Positions 1-5,155 of a stretch of DNA of 8,430 nucleotides are shown in pieces. The position numbers and the translations under genes were made by a program. The stretch is from DATFYM01 sp035315065. GTDB taxonomy: Bacteria; Acidobacteriota; Terriglobia; UBA7540. The stretch is from the NCBI GenBank assembly GCA_035315065.1, contig DATFYM010000139.1:1-8430 (forward strand), read 5' to 3'. The notes below the pieces were generated by a model that ran no database searches, had not been told where the DNA came from, and was given only the letters and a program-made list of their open reading frames with translations. How positions within the stretch are numbered: the first letter of the stretch is position 1; every line of letters begins with the position of its first letter.

Positions 1-136
1 TCGGGGTTGGGAGTTCGGGGTTCGCAGAAGAAAATGGCGAACCAATGTCGACTCTCTGCGAATCCCAAGCCCCGAACCCCCAAACCCGACCCTGGATTGT
101 TCTGCGAACCCCGAACCCCCAAAACCCAAAACCCGA
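1..136. repeat. Heptamer-type repeat block with inverted arms
   Basis: Degenerate 7-base units (GGGGTTC on the plus strand at 3-24; CGAACCC/CCAAAAC-like at 60-134). A 17-base arm at 13-29 is perfectly inverted at 100-116, and a related direct copy lies at about 55-89. On the minus strand 109-134 and 70-92 each hold four G-tracts with short loops, fitting a G-quadruplex pattern. The block reaches the left edge and probably continues. Confidence 0.7.
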
Positions 137-417
137 TCTCGGCTAGCGCTTGACACGAACCACCGGACTTGACAGGGTTTAAATAAATCGGTCGCGAAAA
201 GCCCCCGTTAAGAGCCCTTAACTGCCACCTTCGTTCCCGTTCGCTGCACGTTTTTGGTAAAAATTGGTAAAATTTGGTAAGATTTGGTAGCCGAAAAAGT
301 GCCCGAAAACGGACACTCTGTCCAATAACCCGTTTGTCTGCAATAATGGCTTCGCGCCAAAGTGGCAGGAGGGGTGGTGGAAATTGGCGTTTACTCCCCC
401 TCTTAATTTTCTCTGCT
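137..417. other. Gene-poor stretch left of the promoter
   Basis: No convincing coding region on either strand. A minus-strand frame of about 72 codons (218-436) lacks a ribosome binding site and runs through the TTGGTAA array, so it is not called. The stretch holds two plus-strand TTGACA boxes (150 and 169) without matching -10 boxes, a small hairpin at 207-222 (GTTAAG/CTTAAC arms), and another at 311-323 (GGACA/TGTCC arms). Confidence 0.6.
254..290. repeat. Four TTGGTAA repeats at exact 10-base spacing
   Basis: TTGGTA(A/G) occurs at 254, 264, 274 and 284 with AT-rich three-base spacers. The 10-base period places each copy on the same face of the helix. No gene is convincingly associated; possible operator array, bent DNA, or a simple repeat. 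Confidence 0.75.
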
Positions 418-882
418 TTACCATATCTGTAACCATGCAGCCCGGCGACCACGCGTGAGATCATGTGACCCGCCTGCCGGCAAACCCCTGCCGAGCGCAG
501 TTGTGATGGCTCTTCCACCCCTGGCCTCGATGTCGCCCCATGTACCATCACCGCGCAGTGTTCCTTCTGCGAGTCGCGAGCTCCGTGCTTCTTCGCGAAT
601 CCCGAATTCCGAATTCCGAAACCCCGGCTCACCGGTCCAAAGCGAGCCTAGAGAATTATACGGTACCAAAGGGTAGTTGTCAAGACTAATAATTCGCGGA
701 CCGATATCCCGTGCCCCCGATAGAACTACGTCTATCTGTCCCATCGCGATGGCGAGAAGGGCCAGGCCGCCGTTCGAGAGGCAATTCTCCTCGGCCGTTA
801 CTCCGGCCGGCTCCTGCATGTCGCGAGGCCGGTCCAGCGTTGCTTGGCGATCGGAAGCCGCGAGTTTCTTCGTGGTGGCCAT
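418..882 (-). CDS. Doubtful ORF downstream of cheY, possibly a decayed gene
   Basis: An open frame of 154 codons from an ATG at 882 (or 158 from a GTG at 894 that overlaps the cheY stop). I do not recognise it. The first 50 or so codons (about 735-882) have GC-rich third positions like the neighbouring genes. After that third positions turn AT-rich, the frame crosses a perfect sigma70 promoter, and then reads through CGAATTC heptamer repeats, giving peptide such as F-R-N-S-E-F-G-I-R. No good ribosome binding site precedes either start. It may be the 5' remnant of a gene, or a chance open frame; the C-terminal two thirds are very unlikely to be real protein. Confidence 0.22.
   Translation of the reverse strand: MATTKKLAASDRQATLDRPRDMQEPAGVTAEENCLSNGGLALLAIAMGQIDVVLSGARDIGPRIISLDNYPLVPYNSLGSLWTGEPGFRNSEFGIREEARSSRLAEGTLRGDGTWGDIEARGGRAITTALGRGLPAGGSHDLTRGRRAAWLQIW
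596..623. repeat. CGAATTC heptamer array
   Basis: Four consecutive 7-base units with consensus CGAAtyC (CGAATCC, CGAATTC, CGAATTC, CGAAACC). They lie just downstream of the predicted start of the leftward transcript and resemble the CGAACCC units of the 1-136 block. Confidence 0.7.
655..683 (-). promoter_or_regulatory. Perfect consensus sigma70 promoter pointing left
   Basis: On the minus strand TTGACA (678-683) and TATAAT (655-660) are separated by exactly 17 bases (661-677), matching the vegetative consensus at all 12 positions with ideal spacing. Transcription would start near 648-649 and run toward base 1. No convincing gene follows within the window, so the target is either beyond base 1 or a non-coding RNA. 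Activity is inferred from sequence only. Confidence 0.8.
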
Positions 883-890
883 TGGAGTAA

Positions 891-1253
891 TCACTTGACC
901 AGCTTCTGGACTACTGAAATCAACTGATCGGCATTAAAAGGCTTTACAATCCAGCCGGTTGCTCCCGCCTTGCGCCCCGCGTCCTTCTTCTCAGCCTGGG
1001 ACTCAGTGGTCAACATGAGGATAGGAACGAACGAGCAGCCCGCCAGTTTGCGGACGGCAGCGATCAGTTGAATGCCGTCCACATTGGGCATGTTGAGGTC
1101 GGTAATGATCATGTCGAACTTCTCTTTGCCGATTTTGGCGAGAGCGTCTTTCCCATCGACCGCCTCGCCCACTTCGTAACCGGCCTTTCGCAGAGTAAAA
1201 CTGACCATTTGGCGGACGCTGGCTGAATCATCTACGGTTAAGATTCGTTTCAT
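891..1253 (-). CDS. cheY: CheY single-domain response regulator
   Basis: Diffusible receiver protein, phosphorylated by CheA; as CheY-P it would bind the flagellar switch or another output. It has 120 residues, a bare receiver domain with no output domain. Acidic pocket D8/D9, phospho-acceptor D52 in T-D-L-N-M-P, switch T82 in M-L-T-T-E, and K104 in V-K-P-F are all present. W101 stands where E. coli CheY has the switch residue Tyr106, a common substitution outside enterics. A GAGG ribosome binding site sits about six bases before the ATG. It is the last clear gene of the operon, 235 repeat-filled bases after the 581-residue gene. Whether it drives flagella, pili or another output cannot be told here. 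Confidence 0.96.
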   Translation of the reverse strand: MKRILTVDDSASVRQMVSFTLRKAGYEVGEAVDGKDALAKIGKEKFDMIITDLNMPNVDGIQLIAAVRKLAGCSFVPILMLTTESQAEKKDAGRKAGATGWIVKPFNADQLISVVQKLVK

Positions 1254-1269
1254 CGTTGGACCTCATTGA

Positions 1270-1357
1270 AGCTCTCAGCTTTCAGCCGTCAGCTTTCAGC
1301 CACAACACGGACTGGGCTTGTTCGCTGAAAGCTGATAGCTGAGGGCTCCTTCTTCAT
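1270..1357. repeat. Heptamer-armed inverted element, copy 1 (upstream of cheY)
   Basis: An 88-base relative of the element at 4533-4627, in the same orientation relative to the operon. The left arm has TCAGC-type heptamers (1270-1300) and the right arm AGCTGAT-type heptamers (1325-1343). A 31-base core at 1312-1342 is identical in both copies, as is the G-G-G-C-T-C-C-T end. It lacks one heptamer compared with copy 2. It lies 16 bases upstream of the cheY start. Confidence 0.8.
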
Positions 1358-1380
1358 GTGATCCTCGTTCTCTTCTCTGT

Positions 1381-1479
1381 GTCGGTTCGCATGTAGGGGT
1401 ACGGCTTGCCGTACCCTTTTGGTTCGGTCGCGCACGATGCAAGAAAAGGGTACGGCAAGCCGTACCCCTACAAACCGAC
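1381..1479. repeat. REPIN/MITE-like element with perfect 29-base inverted arms
   Basis: Arms at 1392-1420 and 1444-1472 are exact reverse complements with a 23-base spacer. Each arm itself holds the near-palindrome GGTACGGCTTGCCGTACC. Outside a four-base bulge (1388-1391) pairing resumes for seven bases (1381-1387 with 1473-1479). It begins nine bases after the stop of the 581-residue gene and would form a very stable hairpin in the operon message. No T-run follows, so it is not a standard terminator. Confidence 0.88.
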
Positions 1480-1488
1480 TCGTATAAC

Positions 1489-3234
1489 TCAAAACAATTC
1501 CACGCTGTTCCCCTCGAACGTTTGTTGAGCCACCGGCAGTGCCGTCCCGAGGAGCGCCGCATGCAATACGTCGCGCTCCATCTCCGTGGTGTAGGACGCC
1601 GAAAACAACTGCTCGACTTCCGCGGGGTCGTACCGTTCTTTCACCTCCGGATGATCGATCTCCAACTGGCGCGTCACATTTTCAACTTCGGTCAGCACCG
1701 CGTCGACCCGGCCCATGCAAGCATCGAGGAGATCGCCGGATTTGCCGACCTCCGCGACCTTCGCCTGCATTTTCTCGGTGGCGACCTTCATCTCCCGGGC
1801 CTGCTTGCCTGCGAAGGCGGCGCCGGTTCGCAGATTGTCAAGAACGGCCCTCGTTTGCACCTGAGCCTCACGCAGTCTCTCGTTGCCGGCCTCGGAAAAG
1901 GCCTCCATCACCTCGTTCGTCTGCTTTACCAGGTTCAGTATCTCTCCCAGCGCTTGCCCGGATTGATCGGTAACCTCCCTCCACTCAGCCGAGATTCCCT
2001 TGATACTCTTGGCGATCGCCAATATCGCGTCGGCTTGTGTTCCCAGGCGATTGGCCTCAATGATGGAGTTGAAGGTGAGCAACTGGAGCCGATCGCGGAC
2101 GGACTTTGACCTTTGCACGTGTTCAGTAACGAGTTGCGCCAGGCTTGAGAGTCCTCCAAGAGTCCGGTGGAGTCTTTCGCTGTAAGCCTGACTTTTGCTT
2201 TCGAGCAGCTCGATCTGGGCAAGCTGGCCCGACACCTCCCGCTCCTGCGCTAGGACCACCGGGCCGATCCCGACCACTTCGGATGCGCTTACTCTCAGGA
2301 TGCCGCCCATGCAGCTCCTGATCTGAGATGCCCAGTTGGCTACGGTTTCCTTTATGGTTTTTAGCTGGTAAATCTGGATGGTAAGGCCGGCATAGGCCAG
2401 AGGCAGTTCCTGAGCGTGATCGATTCCATTCTCCGCGCTCCCATTACCGCGCATTCTCGCGGAGATGATCGCCAACGCCTCCTGCACATGTTCGATTTGC
2501 TGGCGAGTAATGTCGTGGGCTTGGACGGCGGCCACCACTCCGGCAATCTGTTGGGCGATCTCCTCCACGCACGCCCTGAATTGCACGGGCGTCTTCAGGA
2601 GTTGGCTCAGGCTGGAGTCCACCACTACCAGAGCGTCACCCAGGTCTGCTTCAATGCGAGCCCACTCCTCCCGCAGACGTGGAAGTTCTGCCGAAAGCAC
2701 GCGCTTCGTCTCTTCGATTGCAGACCGGCGGCCTTCCGTCTGGCTCGTGAGTTCTTGAGTGTCCTTGGCCACCGACTTCGAGAAGTCGGCCAACTCGCGC
2801 GCTAAGTATTGGAAGCCGACGCCCATGGTGCCGAGATGGGCCACCTCGATATTCGTAAGCACGCTCAGCGCCTTGGTCTCAAGAGCAATCGCCGTCTGGC
2901 CGCGAGTTGCCAGGGATAGTTGACGCAGCAACTTCACTTCCGTCGTTACCGTCTCCAGGATCCCGGCAGTCGCTTGCAGCCTCTCTCCAATGAAGCCTCT
3001 TGCCGCCGCGCCCAAGGTTTGTACCTTCGGCAGCACCGTCCTGACGCCCTCACTCTCGACGCAGCCGATAATGGCTGCTGCCAGATTCAAGATCGTGTCG
3101 GCATGGCCGGCAAGGCCCTCAAAGGCCCTCGCCACCGACCCGATCTCGGTCTCGGTAGTGCGCGCCAGAGCTTGGAGCTCACCCTTTGCCCTGTCGAGAA
3201 TGCAGACTGCTTCCGCTTTTGCTCCGACACTCAT
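1489..3234 (-). CDS. Soluble MCP-like protein with two degenerate hairpin tips and a CheZ-like D-I-T-R-Q motif
   Basis: Not a family I can name. It has 581 residues, is almost wholly helical in character, and shows no signal peptide or membrane segment. Residues 120-155 align without gaps to the MCP tip of the receptor in this operon (shared I-E, G-x-x-G-x-G-F and A-x-E positions). Residues 383-418 are a second tip-like stretch (L-L-T-F-N-S-I-I-E-A-N-R-L-G). I-E-V-A-H-L-G-T (129-136) and I-E-A-N-R-L-G-T (392-399) suggest internal duplication. D241-I-T-R-Q245 matches the D-x-x-x-Q spacing of the CheZ active site (D-L-T-G-Q in E. coli); after the second tip the like position reads N519-V-T-R-Q523. 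The C-terminus is acidic with Y-T-T-E-M-E-R-D-V. An automatic annotation would probably say methyl-accepting chemotaxis protein. Its place between cheB and cheY suggests a scaffold, receptor-like or CheY-phosphatase role (inference). The start has an AAGGA site upstream. Confidence 0.9.
   Translation of the reverse strand: MSVGAKAEAVCILDRAKGELQALARTTETEIGSVARAFEGLAGHADTILNLAAAIIGCVESEGVRTVLPKVQTLGAAARGFIGERLQATAGILETVTTEVKLLRQLSLATRGQTAIALETKALSVLTNIEVAHLGTMGVGFQYLARELADFSKSVAKDTQELTSQTEGRRSAIEETKRVLSAELPRLREEWARIEADLGDALVVVDSSLSQLLKTPVQFRACVEEIAQQIAGVVAAVQAHDITRQQIEHVQEALAIISARMRGNGSAENGIDHAQELPLAYAGLTIQIYQLKTIKETVANWASQIRSCMGGILRVSASEVVGIGPVVLAQEREVSGQLAQIELLESKSQAYSERLHRTLGGLSSLAQLVTEHVQRSKSVRDRLQLLTFNSIIEANRLGTQADAILAIAKSIKGISAEWREVTDQSGQALGEILNLVKQTNEVMEAFSEAGNERLREAQVQTRAVLDNLRTGAAFAGKQAREMKVATEKMQAKVAEVGKSGDLLDACMGRVDAVLTEVENVTRQLEIDHPEVKERYDPAEVEQLFSASYTTEMERDVLHAALLGTALPVAQQTFEGNSVELF
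2500..2514 (-). other. CheZ-like D-x-x-x-Q motif (D241 to Q245) in the 581-residue protein
   Basis: The codons read D-I-T-R-Q. In E. coli CheZ the catalytic Asp143 and Gln147 lie in D-L-T-G-Q, so D, T and Q coincide and the second residue is conservative; an isoleucine two residues after the glutamine is also shared. The motif is short, so the match alone does not prove function. Confidence 0.5.
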
Positions 3235-3249
3235 CGCGACTTGTCCTTG

Positions 3250-3422
3250 AGGAATTTTGGATTTTGGATTTTGGATTTTGGATTGAAAAGAAAAAAGCGC
3301 TCAATCTTCTTCTGCCTTCAATCCAAAATCCTCTCCAGGAGGTGAACGATGTCATAAATTACTTTCGCCTTTCGACTTTGTTCTCTTCAATCCAAATTCC
3401 AGATTCCAAAATCCAAAATTCA
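3250..3422. repeat. ATTTTGG heptamer array with inverted partners (cheB / 581-residue gene gap)
   Basis: Four tandem ATTTTGG units at 3254-3281 run into GGATTGAA. A 15-base arm at 3273-3287 is perfectly inverted at 3317-3331. A third, less perfect block in the same orientation as the second lies at 3386-3422. Together they fill nearly the whole 196-base gap. They could fold in the message; no gene is seen here. Confidence 0.8.
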
Positions 3423-3430
3423 GGGTTGCC

Positions 3431-4495
3431 TCACCGGGTGTGGGCAAGTATGGCCCCGGCGACTGCCTGCAAAGGCAGAACCTTATCCACCGCACCCTTC
3501 TTGATGGCCTCTTTGGGCATGCCGAAGACCACCGAGGTAGCCTCATCCTGGGCGATCGTCACTGCCCCGGCCTGTTTCATTTCCAGCATGCCGCTGGCGC
3601 CGTCGTCACCCATTCCGGTCAGAATCACTCCCACGGCGTTCTGGCCGGCGTAGCGAGCGGCGGAACGAAACAGTACGTCAACCGAGGGACGGTGACGGCA
3701 CACCAACGGACCTTCCTTGATATCAACATAGTATCGAGCGCCACTCCGCTTGAGCAGCATGTGATGATTCCCCGGCGCAATCAGCGCGCGTCCGCGTATA
3801 ACCGTGTCGTTCGTCTCCGCCTCCTTCACCGTAATGCTGCACAGGCCGTCCAGCCGGTTGGCAAAGGCCTTGGTGAACAACTCGGGCATGTGTTGCACGA
3901 TCACGATACCCGGGCAATCGGGTGGAAGCGTTTCCAATAAGGTCTTGAGTGCCTCGGTCCCCCCGGTGGAGGCGCCGATCGCCACCACCTTCTCCGTGGT
4001 TTCGGCCATGGCGCGGGTCCCAGCGGAAAGGATGGCATCCGCGGTCAGTTTGGGTTCGACAGTGCGGCTTGGCCGGAGAGCGGGCAAACGCGCCACGGCT
4101 GCCGCCTTGACAGCCTGGCAGAGTGTGATCCGCGACTCCTCCAGGAACTGTTTGCTGCCCAGGCGAGGTTTGGTGATAATGTCGACCGCCCCGTACTCGA
4201 GCGCCCTGAGAGTGCTTTGCGCCCCCTCTTCGGCGAGGCTTGAACAGATCACGACCGGTATCGGGTGCTGGGTCATAATCTTCTGCAGGAACGTCAGCCC
4301 ATCCATCCGCGGCATCTCGATATCCAAGGTGATAACATCCGGCACCTGTTCGCGGATCCGCTCCGTCGCCACAAAGGGGTCGGAAGCGGTCCCAATCACC
4401 TCAATTTCCGGGTCGCTCGACAGGACTTCGCTCAGTGTCTGGCGAACTACCGCGGAGTCATCCACGATCAGGACCCGAATTCTCGGCGTGCTCAT
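3431..4495 (-). CDS. cheB: CheB receptor methylesterase/glutamine deamidase response regulator
   Basis: Removes methyl groups from receptor glutamates when phosphorylated by CheA, giving adaptation feedback. It has 354 residues. The receiver domain (5-125) has acidic D12/D13, phospho-acceptor D58 in L-D-I-E-M-P, and K109 in T-K-P. A variable linker spans about 127-168. The methylesterase domain (169-352) holds the full triad: S176 in G-A-S-T-G-G, H202 in Q-H-M-P, and D298 in T-G-M-G-D-D-G. All catalytic positions are present, so it should be active. The start ATG has only a modest AGGA-type ribosome binding site. It is separated from cheD by a repeat element and from the next gene by 196 bases of repeat-rich DNA. 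Confidence 0.97.
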   Translation of the reverse strand: MSTPRIRVLIVDDSAVVRQTLSEVLSSDPEIEVIGTASDPFVATERIREQVPDVITLDIEMPRMDGLTFLQKIMTQHPIPVVICSSLAEEGAQSTLRALEYGAVDIITKPRLGSKQFLEESRITLCQAVKAAAVARLPALRPSRTVEPKLTADAILSAGTRAMAETTEKVVAIGASTGGTEALKTLLETLPPDCPGIVIVQHMPELFTKAFANRLDGLCSITVKEAETNDTVIRGRALIAPGNHHMLLKRSGARYYVDIKEGPLVCRHRPSVDVLFRSAARYAGQNAVGVILTGMGDDGASGMLEMKQAGAVTIAQDEATSVVFGMPKEAIKKGAVDKVLPLQAVAGAILAHTR

Positions 4496-4532
4496 AAGCT
4501 CAGTCCTGCTAAATACGGAGGCGCAGAGTTTA

Positions 4533-4627
4533 AGCTATCAGCCGTCAGCCGTCAGCGTTCAGCTAAAGAGCGGGCTGGGCTTGTTCGCTGAAAGCTGATA
4601 GCTGATAGCTGAGGGCTCCTTTTTCAT
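4533..4627. repeat. Heptamer-armed inverted element, copy 2 (cheD/cheB gap)
   Basis: A 95-base element filling most of the 135-base gap. On the plus strand a left arm of GTCAGCC-like heptamers (4533-4563) faces a right arm of AGCTGAT heptamers (4588-4611), around a unique centre. A 31-base stretch (4575-4605) is identical to 1312-1342 in copy 1. The left 42 bases align to copy 1 without gaps, and the whole is exactly one heptamer longer (95 against 88). Arms could pair into a hairpin in the message. Non-autonomous repeat of unknown mobility. Confidence 0.8.
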
Positions 4628-4630
4628 ATA

Positions 4631-5155
4631 CTATTCGTCAATGACGTCCTCGAAGATCACTCGGGTGAGCCGGCGGAGCAGCACTTCACCGGTCCCCGTG
4701 TTGAACTGAATGTTGCGGCCGACGGTACCTCCCAGGCTCGATGCGATCACGTCAAAACCCTCGGCCCGCAAGACCTCAAGCGCCACGTCACAATTCTGCC
4801 TTCCGACGGTCGCTCTCGACCCCCCATTACTGACGAGCAGCACGTCGGCGCCGCCAAAAACCTTGACTTGTACCTCGGCGCGAGGCACTCCGAGTTCGTC
4901 AAACTGCCGGGCGAGGTCACGAACGCAATAGTCCACGTAGCGGCGGCCGGTCGCGCGGCTGACGCCGGCGGACGAGCCATTGGGACACCTGGGCAACAGG
5001 GCGTGGCAGAGCGCGCCGATGCGAAGCCTCGCGCTCCAGAACGTGATGCCGACGCAGGAGCCTAGAAGGGTCCGGATGATCACTGGTTCGCGAGCGAGGT
5101 GCAGCTCCCCGGGTTGCAGATAAACCTCCGGCAATTCGCCTTCAAGTTCTAGCAT
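4631..5155 (-). CDS. cheD: CheD chemoreceptor glutamine deamidase
   Basis: Deamidates specific receptor glutamines to glutamates, creating methylation sites; in Bacillus and Thermotoga it also binds CheC. This copy has 174 residues. The catalytic Cys34 is in L-L-G-S-C-V-G, His51 in C-H-A-L-L-P, and T29 is the likely third triad residue. K-V-F-G-G-A is at 98-103, and the C-terminal G-G-T-V-G-R-N-I-Q-F-N-T-G-T-G-E-V (142-158) is typical of the family. The start at 5155 is chosen over an upstream in-frame one because it is preceded by an AGGAAAG ribosome binding site and the family begins there. It overlaps the cheR 3' end by 14 bases. No cheC is visible in the window, so receptor deamidation is the more likely job. 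Confidence 0.95.
   Translation of the reverse strand: MLELEGELPEVYLQPGELHLAREPVIIRTLLGSCVGITFWSARLRIGALCHALLPRCPNGSSAGVSRATGRRYVDYCVRDLARQFDELGVPRAEVQVKVFGGADVLLVSNGGSRATVGRQNCDVALEVLRAEGFDVIASSLGGTVGRNIQFNTGTGEVLLRRLTRVIFEDVIDE

Noticed and set aside
150..188. Two plus-strand TTGACA boxes near an AT-rich TTTAAATAAAT
   Set aside because: No -10 box at 16-18 bases from either TTGACA, and no plus-strand gene downstream.
201..222. Hairpin GTTAAG/CTTAAC as a terminator of the leftward transcript
   Set aside because: Only six paired bases, followed on the minus strand by a G-run and a short T-run; too weak to call.
1289..1357. 22-codon frames starting M-K-K-E-P-S-A-I-S in both copies of the heptamer element
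   Set aside because: The shared start is just the shared repeat; the extra 7-base unit shifts the frame so the peptides diverge, which argues against a conserved peptide.
1954..1971. Second D-x-x-x-Q (D423 to Q427, T-D-Q-S-G-Q) in the 581-residue protein
   Set aside because: It falls in the segment that aligns with the ordinary MCP region just after the tip, so it is probably coincidental.
3337..3357. Strong plus-strand ribosome binding site AGGAGG followed by ATG-TCA-TAA
   Set aside because: A two-codon frame against the direction of the operon, with no gene after it; likely chance.
3804..4598. Plus-strand open frame of 264 codons opposite cheB
   Set aside because: Antisense shadow of a gene with complete catalytic motifs; runs into the repeat element at its end.
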